Assembly: GCF_009708175.1 (NCBI RefSeq)
Contig: NZ_WMBB01000014.1
Coordinates: forward strand, 62,001 to 126,000
Source: Nocardia aurantiaca
GTDB lineage: Bacteria > Actinomycetota > Actinomycetes > Mycobacteriales > Mycobacteriaceae
Reading direction: 5' to 3'
DNA: 64,000 nt
In this document: piece after piece, positions 1-8,308 of the stretch
How the letters are laid out: the number at the start of each line of letters is the position of its first letter
Numbering within the stretch: position 1 is the first letter of the stretch
The notes under the pieces: model-generated
What the model saw: the letters and a program-made list of their open reading frames with translations, nothing else
Database searches by the model: none
Told to the model about the DNA's origin: nothing
Translations under genes and position numbers: made by a program

Positions 1-577
1 GGGGCGGCGGGAAGAGGCGGTGATCACCGCGTACGAGCAGGGCAAGCGCTTCGCCACGCGCACCGAGGCCGACGAGGACGGCCGATTCATGGCCTTCGAG
101 TACCTGATCGAGGGACGGGAGGGCGGCAGCACCGTGCTGCGCGTGGTCCACAGCGGAGTGCTCGGCGACGACTGGCAGGACGAATACGATGCCCTGCGCC
201 GCGGCTGGCCGTTCCACCTGAACACCTTGCGTGAGTACCTGACCTACTTTCCGGGCCGGATCGGTGCACCGGTATTCGCCGTTGCGACAGGGTCATCGGG
301 CCAGGAAGTGCGGGCCCGGCTGACCCGAGCACTGGCGCTGCCGACACCGATTGCCGTGGGCACACGCGTGCATGCCGAGCCGGCCGGTCTTCCGCCGCTG
401 GACGGCGAGGTCACGTGGGCCGACGGGGAACGCTTCGAGATCCGCACCGCCGAGGGGCTCTACACCTTCCACCACGCACCCACCGGGCTGTCGCTGATGC
501 TCCATCACCTCTTCGGCCCCGATACCGCCGGGGCCGAAGAGTCCTGGCAGCGGTGGCTCACCGACCTGCTCGGATGA
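1..577 (+). CDS. SRPBCC / AHSA1-like domain protein, 5'-partial
   Basis: The frame is open to the left edge, so the true start lies outside the window; the first in-window start codon (GTG at 20) is probably internal. At least 185 residues remain. The segment ITAYEQGKRFATR followed by alternating beta strands and a long C-terminal helix ending LTDLLG resembles the SRPBCC/AHSA1 helix-grip fold, which binds hydrophobic ligands or acts as an Hsp90-ATPase-activator homologue. No catalytic residues are recognisable. The reductase gene follows 54 bp downstream on the same strand, so co-transcription is possible. Substrate unknown; family assignment moderately sure. Confidence 0.6.
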   Translation, partial: GRREEAVITAYEQGKRFATRTEADEDGRFMAFEYLIEGREGGSTVLRVVHSGVLGDDWQDEYDALRRGWPFHLNTLREYLTYFPGRIGAPVFAVATGSSGQEVRARLTRALALPTPIAVGTRVHAEPAGLPPLDGEVTWADGERFEIRTAEGLYTFHHAPTGLSLMLHHLFGPDTAGAEESWQRWLTDLLG

Positions 578-631
578 TCCGGCCGAGTGTGTCGAATCAT
601 CCACCCACACAACAGATATCGAGGACACGAC

Positions 632-1204
632 ATGCGCACTCTGATCAGCACCGCCTTCATCTCCCTCGACGGGGTCGTGGAGGGCCCGGGCGGCGAGCCC
701 GGCTATCGCAACTCCGGCTGGACCTTCAAGGACGTCGAGTTCGTTCCCGAGGCCTACGAGATCAAGGGCCGTGAGCAGGAGCAGTCCACAGCCCTCCTGC
801 TGGGCCGGATCAGCTACGAGGCGTTCAGCCCGGTGTGGCCGGATATGGCGGACTTCGCCGGCTACAAGGCGATGCCGAAGTACGTCGTCTCCACCACCCT
901 CACCGACGCCGACCTCGTGTCGAACTGGGGCGAGACCACCATCCTGCGCTCCATCGACGATGTCGCGGCGCTGAAGGAGACCGAGGGCGGCCCGATCATC
1001 ATCCACGGCAGCGCCTCCCTGAACCGCGGCCTGTCGGATGCGGGCCTGATCGACCGCTACCACCTGCTGGTCTTCCCGCTGCTGCTGGGCGCGGGCAAGC
1101 GGCTGTTCTCCGACTCGGACAAGGACGCCCAGAAGTTGAAGCTGGTCGAGTCGGCGGTGTACTCGAACGGAATCCAGAAGAACGTCTTCGACGTCGTGCG
1201 CTGA
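632..1204 (+). CDS. dihydrofolate-reductase-like (RibD C-terminal) family protein
   Basis: A 190-residue protein. It has the family's N-terminal ISLDGVVEGPGG segment, LLLGRISYEAF (the nucleotide-binding G-R-x-(T/S)-Y-E block), a mid-chain GSASLNRGLSDAGLIDRYHL segment and FPLLLGAGKRLF. These are characteristic of the RibD C-terminal/DHFR-like fold, an NADPH-dependent reductase of unknown substrate common in actinobacteria. The ATG at 632 is chosen because GAGG lies about 8 bases upstream and the family motif begins there; an upstream in-frame start would add 15 unlike residues. Cytoplasmic; no operon partner is certain. Confidence 0.85.
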   Translation: MRTLISTAFISLDGVVEGPGGEPGYRNSGWTFKDVEFVPEAYEIKGREQEQSTALLLGRISYEAFSPVWPDMADFAGYKAMPKYVVSTTLTDADLVSNWGETTILRSIDDVAALKETEGGPIIIHGSASLNRGLSDAGLIDRYHLLVFPLLLGAGKRLFSDSDKDAQKLKLVESAVYSNGIQKNVFDVVR

Positions 1205-1278
1205 TATTTCGCGCTGTTGGGACGGGATGGTCTCTGCCGCATCGATTCTCGTGCCGGGCTCCGTACTACAGTGTCGGC

Positions 1279-1716
1279 ATGGCTGAGACTCCCCGTCTAC
1301 CCGGTTTGGCTCTGGCGGATGCCGACTGGCTGGTGACGGCCGCGCTGCGCGTGGGTGCCGACGAGGGCTTTCCGCCCCTTGCGGTGGCCGTTCTCGATGT
1401 CACCGGCTCGGTAATCGTCCTGCGGCGCGCCGATGGTGGCATGCCGATGACGAGCCGGATCGCTGTGGCCAAGGCGCGCACCGCCTTGCTGACGCTGCGA
1501 CCGTCGGGTGCGGTCGAACTGCCCGCACCGATCACCAGCAGCATCCAGCATCTCTACGACGGCGACTTCGTTCCGTACGCCGGTGGTCTTCTCATCACCG
1601 AGAACGGGGTGATCCTCGGTGCGGCGGGCGCGTCCGGTGCGCATGCCAAGGAAGATGAGCGGGCAGTGCGGAGCGCCGTCGACCAGTGGCACGAATACCG
1701 TTCCGGTTCGGTCTGA
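1279..1716 (+). CDS. GlcG/HbpS-like (DUF336) heme-binding family protein
   Basis: A 145-residue cytoplasmic protein. The pattern VAVLDVTGSVIVLRRADG, an internal AKARTALL helix, VPYAGGLLITENGVILGAAGASG and a final acidic DERAVRSAV helix is typical of the GlcG/HbpS (DUF336) fold. Members bind heme or corrinoid-like ligands or act as redox sensors. The ATG at 1279 is taken because the family N terminus (a helix before VAVLD) begins directly after it. A second protein of this family lies at 3163-3564, with an XRE regulator between them. Confidence 0.7.
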   Translation: MAETPRLPGLALADADWLVTAALRVGADEGFPPLAVAVLDVTGSVIVLRRADGGMPMTSRIAVAKARTALLTLRPSGAVELPAPITSSIQHLYDGDFVPYAGGLLITENGVILGAAGASGAHAKEDERAVRSAVDQWHEYRSGSV

Positions 1717-1927
1717 GGACTACTCTTGCGCATCTGGCGCAATCCCGCCGCGGGTGTCCACCGCCACATGACCAATTGTTCGCGGCCGACCGAGGTATGC
1801 GCGATCTCGCGACGACTGCGGCCCAGTGCCCCGCTACTCGGACACGACTCCTCCTTCGTGCCGGGGCAGCCTACCGACCTCGGCCTGCCGCGACACGGGA
1901 TCCACAGCCTTGGATTACTGTGGCAGC

Positions 1928-2137
1928 GTGGGCTTTACAGAATATGGGCCGGGCGACGTCGTCTACTTCCCCGAGGGGCCGTTCAGCGCAGTCTGCGCCG
2001 TCGTGCGCGCAGTGGACCCTCGCCGCGAAGAACTACGCATCGATTTCGGCGAGGACCTGGTCCACCGCGAGGGCAACGTCCTCCGCGAACGCCGCCACAC
2101 CTTCACCGTCCAGTTCGACGAGGTTGAACTCGTCTAG
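1928..2137 (+). CDS. small hypothetical protein
   Basis: A possible 69-residue protein starting at GTG 1928. The sequence (VGFTEYGPGDVVYFPEGPFS onward) is acidic, beta-strand-like and has coding-like third-position composition, unlike the Arg/Pro-rich products of the other frames. The 210 bp upstream hold no recognisable gene. There is no convincing Shine-Dalgarno sequence, so the frame may begin further upstream or be a remnant. No family recognised. Confidence 0.4.
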   Translation: MGFTEYGPGDVVYFPEGPFSAVCAVVRAVDPRREELRIDFGEDLVHREGNVLRERRHTFTVQFDEVELV

Positions 2138-2181
2138 GCAGAGCTCGAGCGAGCTCGATCACTGATTCGAACAAATCTGTA

Positions 2182-3045
2182 CTACATGCCGTCGTGTTCG
2201 GCTTCGGGTGTCGGGCGAAGGACCGGCGCATCGGCGTTCCAGGAGCTCAGGATTCGCAGTGCCTCGTGGCTCGGAGACCCCTCGGGCGCGGTATAGGCAA
2301 GCATGGTCTGGTCCTGGGCCGTGAGCACTTGTAGCACTTGCCAATCCAACTCGAGCTCGCCGACCACCGGGTGCCGCAGATGTTTGCGCCCGCCCGCCAG
2401 CGTGCGCACCCCGTGTCCACCCCACCAGCGCCGGAAGTCGGCATCGTGCACCGACAACTCTCCCACCAATCGTGTGAGCCGAGGATCGCCGGGCGCGCGA
2501 GCGGCGGCCATGCGCAAACGGTCGACGGCTTCGGCGGCGACCTGATGCCAGTTCACGAAGAGCCCGCGAATCCGTGGTTCCAGGAAGACCATTCGCACCA
2601 ATGCCCGCTGAGCCACGGGTATCTCGGCGAAATCCAGGAACAGCGCGGCCGCGCCGGCATTCCACGCCAGGACGTCGGTGCGCGGTCCAAGGACCAAGGC
2701 CGGAGCAGTCAGTGCCGCGAGCAGATCCCGCAGCGGCGCACCGACTTCCGGCTCGTCGTATCGCCCGCGCCGGGGCCGCGTCTGCACCAGCATGCGCAGA
2801 TATTCGTGTTCCGCCGCCGTGAGCCGCAGCGCCCGCGCGATCCCCGCCAACAGATTCTCCGAGGCCGCTGACACCCGGCCCTGCTCCAAACGCGTGTAGT
2901 GATCGACACTCACCGAGGCCAGCAATGCTACCTCCTCGCGTCGCAGCCCGGGCACCCGGCGTGGATTCCCCACGGCGGGCAAACCGACCGCCTCGGGAGA
3001 AACGGCCGCCCGCTTGGCCTTCAGGAATTCGCCGAGCTCACTCAC
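2182..3045 (-). CDS. XRE-family regulator with MmyB-like ligand-binding domain
   Basis: A 287-residue regulator. Residues 1-80 form an XRE-type helix-turn-helix that includes VPGLRREEVALLASVSVDHY and TRLEQGR, the signature of the actinobacterial MmyB family. The remainder is the PAS-like MmyB domain (DVLAWNAGAAALFLDFAE, then LVGELSVHDADFRRWW and HPVVGELELDWQVL). Members usually control a neighbouring oxidoreductase and may sense a fatty-acid-like ligand. The GTG at 3045 (VSELGEFLKAKR) is chosen over a longer frame because the preceding 79 residues are low-complexity and non-homologous. It is divergent from the GlcG-like gene at 3163, with an inverted repeat between them. Confidence 0.85.
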   Translation of the reverse strand: MSELGEFLKAKRAAVSPEAVGLPAVGNPRRVPGLRREEVALLASVSVDHYTRLEQGRVSAASENLLAGIARALRLTAAEHEYLRMLVQTRPRRGRYDEPEVGAPLRDLLAALTAPALVLGPRTDVLAWNAGAAALFLDFAEIPVAQRALVRMVFLEPRIRGLFVNWHQVAAEAVDRLRMAAARAPGDPRLTRLVGELSVHDADFRRWWGGHGVRTLAGGRKHLRHPVVGELELDWQVLQVLTAQDQTMLAYTAPEGSPSHEALRILSSWNADAPVLRPTPEAEHDGM

Positions 3046-3076
3046 GCGCTTCAGTGTGGCACTGCCGCGTGTCCGG

Positions 3077-3101
3077 TTCCTGGTGGTGCCATCCCCAGGA
3101 A
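3077..3101. promoter_or_regulatory. inverted repeat in divergent promoter, possible XRE operator
   Basis: TTCCTGG (3077-3083) and CCAGGAA (3095-3101) are exact reverse complements separated by 11 bases, centred between the divergent starts at 3045 and 3163. The position suits an operator for the MmyB-type regulator; the assignment is inferred from geometry only. Confidence 0.35.
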
Positions 3102-3162
3102 TGGCGTCTCCCGCTACAACGCCTCCTGGTTGCGCCCGCTCGTCGTGCCGAGGCTGAATGCC

Positions 3163-3564
3163 ATGACAACGCTTTCCATGGACACCGCGGCAAGGCTCGC
3201 CGATGCCGGTCACAAGGCCGCCGCCGCCCTCGATGTCCGCATGAACATCGCCATCGTCGATCAGGCCGGACACCTCTTGCACTTCAGCCGGAAAGAGGAC
3301 GCTCTACTCGGCTGCATCGATCTGGCCCAGCGAAAAGCCAAGACCGCCATCCTTTTTCGCATGCCCACCGCGGCGCTCGGTGAGATTTCCCGCCCCGACG
3401 GCCCGATCTACGGCATCGAGTGGAGCAATGGCGGCCTGATCTCCTTCGGCGGCGGACTCCCGATCACCGACACCGAGGGTCGTGTCGTCGGCGCGGTCGG
3501 CGTCTCCGGCGGTACGGCTGATCAGGATGTCGAGATCGCCCGGGCCTGCCTGGCCGCCCTCTGA
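3163..3564 (+). CDS. GlcG/HbpS-like (DUF336) family protein
   Basis: A 133-residue protein of the same fold as the gene at 1279. MNIAIVDQAGHLLHF is the first strand-turn, QRKAKTAILF the central helix and GGGLPITDTEGRVVGAVGVS the Gly-rich strand. Family members bind heme or similar cofactors. The start at 3163 fits the family length. It is transcribed away from the MmyB-type regulator across a 117-bp spacer, which suggests that regulator controls it. A short GC hairpin (3579-3592, TGCCC-GAAA-GGGGCA) follows the stop and could be a weak terminator. Confidence 0.75.
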   Translation: MTTLSMDTAARLADAGHKAAAALDVRMNIAIVDQAGHLLHFSRKEDALLGCIDLAQRKAKTAILFRMPTAALGEISRPDGPIYGIEWSNGGLISFGGGLPITDTEGRVVGAVGVSGGTADQDVEIARACLAAL

Positions 3565-3696
3565 TCCAACCGGAATATGCCCGAAAGGGGCAATGGCAGC
3601 CGACGCTCGGTCAGGTGACGCCCGGCAACCGTCGGGGGGCTTGTCGCCGGAGCCGGGCCCGGGAGGACCAGGGGCGGCATGGGTCCAGGGGTGCGG

Positions 3697-4299
3697 TCAG
3701 CGGGTTGTCGCGGTGAGTAGGTGGGGGCGGAGGGTGGGCCATTCGGGGGCGAGGATGGAGTAGTAGGCGGAGTCGCGGATGGTGGCGTCGGCGCCGGCGA
3801 AGTCGGCTCGCAGGATTCCGTCGAGGGTGGCGCCGAGGCGTTCGATTGCCTGGCGGGAGCGGACGTTGCGGACGTCGGTGCGGAAGCGGACTCGGTGGAC
3901 CCGCCAGGTGATGAAGGCGTGGTCGAGCATCAGGAGTTTGGCTTCGCGGTTGGCGCCGGTGCGTTGGGCGGAGTATGCCAGCCAGGTGGAGCCGATTTCG
4001 ACGGCGTCGGGGATTTCGGGGGCGGAGGCGCGGTGGGGCCAGGGCCACTGCTCGAGGTGGAAGCTGGTGGTGCCGATGACTGTGCCGGAGTCGGACCAGC
4101 GGATCACCAGTGGGAGTTGGCGGTTGGCGGTGGCGGCAGCGAGGGCTTGGTCGGCCCAGCGCCGCATGCCCTCGATGTCGCGGGGGACGTGGGCGTGGGT
4201 GTAGGAGATGCGCGATTCGGCGGCTGCGGCGGTCAGCGCGGCGACGTCATCCAGGCAGAGCTCGGTCAGCTCGACGATCTTCCCTGATAATGCGAACAC
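3697..4299 (-). CDS. GNAT-family N-acetyltransferase (RimJ/RimL type)
   Basis: A 200-residue protein with the GNAT order of elements: N-terminal beta-alpha (LTELCLDDVAALTAAAAES), LVIRWSDSGTVIGTTSF, VEIGSTWLAYSAQRTGANRE (acetyl-CoA-facing strand and helix), FRTDVRNVRSRQAIERLGA and DSAYYSILAPEWPTLR, as in RimJ/RimL-like proteins that acetylate amino groups. The QRTGANREAK stretch corresponds to the pyrophosphate loop. The GTG at 4299 is preferred because GGGGGA precedes it; a longer frame reaches 4329. Substrate unknown. Confidence 0.85.
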   Translation of the reverse strand: MFALSGKIVELTELCLDDVAALTAAAAESRISYTHAHVPRDIEGMRRWADQALAAATANRQLPLVIRWSDSGTVIGTTSFHLEQWPWPHRASAPEIPDAVEIGSTWLAYSAQRTGANREAKLLMLDHAFITWRVHRVRFRTDVRNVRSRQAIERLGATLDGILRADFAGADATIRDSAYYSILAPEWPTLRPHLLTATTR

Positions 4300-4359
4300 C
4301 GCAATCCCCCCTGAGCCGCTGTCCCACAAGACTTCTCATCGCTGCCAGCGAGACTACAA

Positions 4360-4732
4360 CCCCCGAGATCCGACGGGTCGAGCGCCCCCGCTGTGGGGAG
4401 GCCTCCGGTGGCGGGGTCGACATCGACCAGCACAGGAACCGCTCCCACGCGCAGCACCGCGGTCGCCGCGGCGGCCCAGGACATGGCGGGCACGATCAGC
4501 TCGTCCTGAGGGCCGATGCCCCAGTGCCTCGCGGGTGGCCTGCAACAGCGCCTGCGACGAGGAGTCGCCGGAACTGCCGGGAGCGCGAACATCTCCTCGT
4601 CCATGAACAGGCCATGCCCGCGCACCACCACCGGCCCCGGCCACCGGTGTCGACGTGGTGGACCTCGACCGATTCGCGGCCCGCGAACGGCATTCCGAAA
4701 TCCCTTCGCTTCACCTTGCGGGGATCGCTCAC
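4360..4732 (-). pseudogene. DegT/DnrJ/EryC1/StrS aminotransferase remnant, frameshifted
   Basis: Pieces of one sugar-aminotransferase-like protein are spread over different minus-strand frames: RGHGLFMDEEMFALP, then SSSQALLQATREAL, then GIGPQDELIVPAMSW and VGAVPVLVDVDPATGG. The last two are the hallmark ALGIGPGDEVIVPA..W and VGAVPVF.DVDP.T block of DegT/StrS enzymes. At least two frameshifts separate the pieces, and everything after about residue 125 (including the PLP lysine) is missing. The frame opens at a GTG at 4732. It is a decayed gene, not a functional enzyme. The first 30 codons may belong to another protein. Confidence 0.6.
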
Positions 4733-4836
4733 CGTACAGCGATTCCGCGCCGGATGGATGGCGTTGCAAGAAGCGTCACGTGGTCGGTCAGCCCGGGTCT
4801 TCCACCACGAATTATGTTGTGCCTGTCGAAGTACGG

Positions 4837-5433
4837 CTAGACGCGCGGCTCCAGCAGATACTCGACCAGCGTGATGAGCGATTGCAGGCAGGGATTGCGA
4901 TCGCGGGCGTCCAGGCGCATGAGCGGCGTGCCCTGATCGAGGTCGAGGGCATCGCGGACCTCGTCGAGCGGATACTTCGGCGCGCCCTCGAAATCATTGA
5001 CGGCCACCGCATACGGGACGCCGCGCTCTTCCAGGATGGACAGCGATTCGTCGGCCTTCTCGAGCCGTCGCGTGTCGACCAGGACAAGCGCGCCCAGTGC
5101 GCCGACAGCCAGATCCTCCCATATGGGCACGAAGCGGCGTTGGCCGGGCGTGCCGAACAGGTACAGGGCCAGGCGGGGATTCAGGGTGATGCGGCCGAAG
5201 TCCATGGCGACCGTGGTGGTCGTCTTGCCCGGCAGGCCGGCCATATCGTCGACGCCGACGCTGGCCTCGGTGATCGTCTCCTCGGTGCGCAGCGGCCGGA
5301 TCTCCGACACACTGCCCACGAACGTGGTCTTCCCGACGCCGAAATTCCCTGCCACCAGCAACTTCACGGTGCGGGTGACAGTATCCGGCACATAGTCGAC
5401 GACGCGCTCATGCGGAGAGAGCGCGGAGTCCAT
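4837..5433 (-). CDS. conservon GTPase (CvnD-like)
   Basis: A 198-residue small GTPase. The P-loop is GNFGVGKTT (residues 29-37), the switch region contains TVAMDFGRI, DTPGQ is represented by FGTPGQRRF, and the base-recognition loop is AVNDF in place of NKxD. This is the fourth gene of actinobacterial conservons, which assemble membrane-associated complexes resembling eukaryotic GPCR signalling. It overlaps the DUF742 gene by 26 bp and closes the four-gene unit. Cytoplasmic, probably membrane-recruited. The altered NKxD motif is common in CvnD proteins. Confidence 0.9.
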   Translation of the reverse strand: MDSALSPHERVVDYVPDTVTRTVKLLVAGNFGVGKTTFVGSVSEIRPLRTEETITEASVGVDDMAGLPGKTTTTVAMDFGRITLNPRLALYLFGTPGQRRFVPIWEDLAVGALGALVLVDTRRLEKADESLSILEERGVPYAVAVNDFEGAPKYPLDEVRDALDLDQGTPLMRLDARDRNPCLQSLITLVEYLLEPRV

Positions 5434-5755
5434 CGAGTACCTCCTCCAAGAGGGCTTTACCCGGCAGCGCTTCCACCGGGGTCGGGACGGCCAGATGACC
5501 GCTGTCCAGCAGATCCGCCACCAGGATCTTCACGACCGAAGGTGGCAGGTCCAGATAGGCCGCCAACTCGGCCAGCGTCAGGACCCCGCGCCGGGCGAGC
5601 TGCAGTATGCGGCGGGCGTCCGCAGACGCGCCGGGGGCCGCATCGGCCACCGCGACAACCAGACTGACCAGATCCAGCGCCCGCGTGGGGCGCGATCGGC
5701 CGCCGGTGCGCACGTACGCCCGGACGAGATCGGGATCGCGCCGCGGCCGGCTCAT
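5408..5755 (-). CDS. DUF742 protein (CvnC-like)
   Basis: A 115-residue DUF742 protein: RRDPDLVRAYVRTGGRSRPT opens the domain, and a winged-helix-like core follows (DARRILQLARRGVLTLAELA, LDLPPSVVKILVADLLDSGH). DUF742 proteins are the third component of conservons and contact the GTPase. The start overlaps the stop of the upstream roadblock gene by 4 bp and the end overlaps the GTPase gene, indicating translational coupling. Confidence 0.9.
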   Translation of the reverse strand: MSRPRRDPDLVRAYVRTGGRSRPTRALDLVSLVVAVADAAPGASADARRILQLARRGVLTLAELAAYLDLPPSVVKILVADLLDSGHLAVPTPVEALPGKALLEEVLDGLRALSA

Positions 5756-6186
5756 GAGCGCGGCAGGTCCGCCCTGGTCCGCGACATACTGCCGAGCTCC
5801 CGCCCGACCCGCACGGCCAGTTCGTTCATGCGGTGCGCGACCAGGCTGACATCCACGTCCTGGGTGGTCGAGACACCCAGCAGCGCACCGGCCCCGGCGG
5901 CGGTGATGAAGATCATCCCCTCGGCGTACTCGGTCATGTTCTGGCGCACCGCGTTGTCGGCGGTGCCGCCGCAGAATTCGGCCAGCGCCTTGCCCAGGGC
6001 CCGCAGGCCCGAGGCGGCCGCGGCGAACCGCTCGGCGTCGTCGATGCTCACGCCACCGGTGTGCGCGATGCGCAGGCCGTCCTCGGATAGCAAGACCGCG
6101 AATCGGACCCCCGGCGCTTCGAGATCGTCGAGCAACCAGGCCAGCCGGTTGGTGTCACTGACGGCCGTCGCGGGCGTACCGGTCAC
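5752..6186 (-). CDS. roadblock/LC7 domain protein (CvnB-like)
   Basis: A 144-residue roadblock/LC7 protein: LAWLLDDLEAPGVRFAVLLS begins the domain, followed by EDGLRIAHTGG, a helix with RFAAAASGLRALGKALAEF, and GMIFITAAGAGALLGVS. In conservons this protein acts as a GTPase regulator or scaffold partner. It sits between the sensor-kinase-like gene (4-bp overlap) and the DUF742 gene (4-bp overlap). Confidence 0.9.
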   Translation of the reverse strand: MTGTPATAVSDTNRLAWLLDDLEAPGVRFAVLLSEDGLRIAHTGGVSIDDAERFAAAASGLRALGKALAEFCGGTADNAVRQNMTEYAEGMIFITAAGAGALLGVSTTQDVDVSLVAHRMNELAVRVGRELGSMSRTRADLPRS

Positions 6187-7712
6187 GATGTCATCCCTTC
6201 GGAGTGCTCGAACGCGGCCGCTCGACCGCGTTGGGAGCCGCTGTACCAGGCAGCGGCGATATCGGGTCGCGCGGATGTCGGATCCACCGCGACCGGGCGC
6301 ACGGGTGCCGCGACGGACACCGTCGCCGAACGGCGGCGGCGCTTGGGCAGGCCGCCGGCAGTGAGGTCTTGAGGCACCGAATCCATGGACACCACCGTGG
6401 GTTCCGGGTCGGGTGCCGGAATCCGGGCGGGCGCCGGCACGGGGGTCGGGGCGGCAACGGTCATCGGCGTCGGGGCGGGCGCGGCCAGCAGGGTCTCGGG
6501 GATGAAGACCATGGCTCGCATGCCGCCGTACATATTGGGGCCGTCGATGTAGACGGAGAACCCGTAGCGGCGCGACAGCGCGGCCACACCGGGGAAGCCG
6601 ACGCGCGGCGTGGGGCCCAGGGCGTGGATGTCGACGACCTGATCGCCCGCGAGCACACGGCGGGTCTCCTCCAATTGTTCCGGGTTCATCCGGACACCCG
6701 CGTCGTCGATGATCACCGTGACGCCGTGGTGGCCCTCCTGGAAACCGATGTCCACGAACGAGGTCGGCGGCGAGTAGCGCAGCGCGTTGTCGAGCAGGGT
6801 CGCGATGGTGTGCACCAGCGGTTCGACCACGCGACTGACGACCGGGCGGTCCAGTTCGGTCGCGCGCACCCGGGTGTAGTCGCGCACGCGGCCGGTGGCG
6901 CCGCCCACCACGTCGGTGAGGGTCTGCTGCGGCCAGCGGCGACCGGGCAGCCCACCACAGACGATCACGTAGGACTGGGCCTGGCGGATCATCTGCTGGA
7001 CGGAATGGTCGATGCGGGTAAGGGTTTCGAAGGTCTCGTCATTGCGATGCTGGCGCAGCGCGGCACTCAGCACCTGGCTGACGTCGGCGCCCAAGCTGAC
7101 CACCGAGGCGCCGAAGGCGCGCACCGCGGCCGAGGTGGCCTCACGCGCGGAGTCCTCCACCTGCGCGCGGGCGCTGTCGGCGGCCTCGGCGACCGCGTTG
7201 CGCGAGGCCTCCGTGGCCTGCGCGATGGCCACGCGAGCGGCCTCCTCGGCCTGGGAGATGGCCAACTGGGCCATCTCCTCGGCCTGCGCCACGGCGGTCT
7301 CCCGCTCGGATTGGGCCTGCGCTATCGCGAGCTGGGTCTCGGTCTCGGCCTCGCGGCGGACCAGCTCGCGGGTCTCGGCGGCGACCTTCTGAAGCTCCTC
7401 GCCGCAACGGGCGGTCCACTGCCACACGAGGTCCGCGATGCGTGACTGCTCCAGCACGACCGGCAGGTCCACGGTGGGGTTGTCCGGGTCCGAGCGGCGC
7501 ACGGCCGCGCCGATGGCGGGCACGACCTTCTCGGTCAGGTTCACGATCATGTCCTCGACCGCGACATCGCGTTGGGCCTGCTCCTCGCGCAGTGCGGCTA
7601 TCCGCCTGCGTTCGGCGCGAACGGCCCGCCACAGAAACAGCAGCCCGGCCACGGTGAGTACGAGCGTGGCGGCGAGAACCCAGGAAAGCAGCACGGCGTT
7701 GTCTTGATTCAT
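6183..7712 (-). CDS. conservon sensor-kinase-like ATPase (CvnA-like)
   Basis: A 509-residue membrane protein. Residues 5-30 form one N-terminal transmembrane helix (AVLLSWVLAATLVLTVAGLL). A long Ala/Gln/Glu coiled coil follows (repeats such as QAEEMAQLAISQAEEAARVA, about residues 110-200). A nitrate/ATPase-type core follows with LLDNALRYSPP (N box) and an ATP-lid region near PRVGFPGVAALSRRYGFSV. The tail is Pro/Ala-rich. No phosphoacceptor His motif is evident, as usual for CvnA. The ATG at 7712 is chosen because the hydrophobic segment begins there; a longer frame adds 40 unlike residues. First gene of the conservon. Confidence 0.9.
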   Translation of the reverse strand: MNQDNAVLLSWVLAATLVLTVAGLLFLWRAVRAERRRIAALREEQAQRDVAVEDMIVNLTEKVVPAIGAAVRRSDPDNPTVDLPVVLEQSRIADLVWQWTARCGEELQKVAAETRELVRREAETETQLAIAQAQSERETAVAQAEEMAQLAISQAEEAARVAIAQATEASRNAVAEAADSARAQVEDSAREATSAAVRAFGASVVSLGADVSQVLSAALRQHRNDETFETLTRIDHSVQQMIRQAQSYVIVCGGLPGRRWPQQTLTDVVGGATGRVRDYTRVRATELDRPVVSRVVEPLVHTIATLLDNALRYSPPTSFVDIGFQEGHHGVTVIIDDAGVRMNPEQLEETRRVLAGDQVVDIHALGPTPRVGFPGVAALSRRYGFSVYIDGPNMYGGMRAMVFIPETLLAAPAPTPMTVAAPTPVPAPARIPAPDPEPTVVSMDSVPQDLTAGGLPKRRRRSATVSVAAPVRPVAVDPTSARPDIAAAWYSGSQRGRAAAFEHSEGMTS

Positions 7713-8308
7713 CAATTCTCTTGTCGTCCGGCCGATCCTGAAATCGGCGGAGCCACCATAGCAGAATCCTCTGTCTCCCCTAACCTTTCGGTATCTCCGA
7801 GCAAACCGCAACTCGGAGGTTCTGCTGCTCACCGCATCTCATCGCGCTTGCAGCCCGAACCCTCGCCGCGGACGAACGCGCTCGCCGGGTCGGCCCGAAC
7901 CCGTGGTCCACACCCCGACAGTTGGTCAACCGACCACGAGTGTGGTTTGCCGTCGCGCGTGACCCCGGCCGCGTTTCCCCTGTGCTTGCCTCGCACTGCC
8001 CCGCCAGCAACTTCCCCGCTCCCGTGCTCGCGCCGCCTCCGACCTATCTTCGCGGCTGAGTCCCGCATTGGGAAAGGAGGCCAAAACCTCTAGGTGGATG
8101 ATGTCGAATGGGTTCCCCTGTCCTGACTGCACCGGTTCTCAGCCTCTCCGGTACGGCAGATCATCAGGCTCGGCGGCCGGGCCGCACGAATGCCGGGACC
8201 GAAGCGGCCGCGATGCCGGTGAAGAAGTCGGAGAGCATGTGCTCCAGCGCTTTCGCGGACCACGTCATCGCAACATATTTCCTGTCTCCAGCGCGGCCGG
8301 GTGCGGAT
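7713..8308. other. 596-bp region without a supported gene
   Basis: This spacer lies upstream of the minus-strand conservon and downstream of the XRE regulator. The first 80 bp presumably hold the conservon promoter (a minus-strand TATGGT lies near 7755). Frames here are Arg/Ser/Pro-rich and match no family. A good Shine-Dalgarno-like AAAGGAGG at 8073-8080 is followed by an ATG only 20 bases later and by no credible protein. The 15-mer at 8076-8090 recurs inside the sigma-factor gene. Confidence 0.5.

Noticed and set aside
8098..8308. A gene starting at ATG 8098 or 8108 after AAAGGAGG
   Set aside because: The ribosome site is too far from either ATG, and both frames run antisense into the XRE regulator with no recognisable domain.
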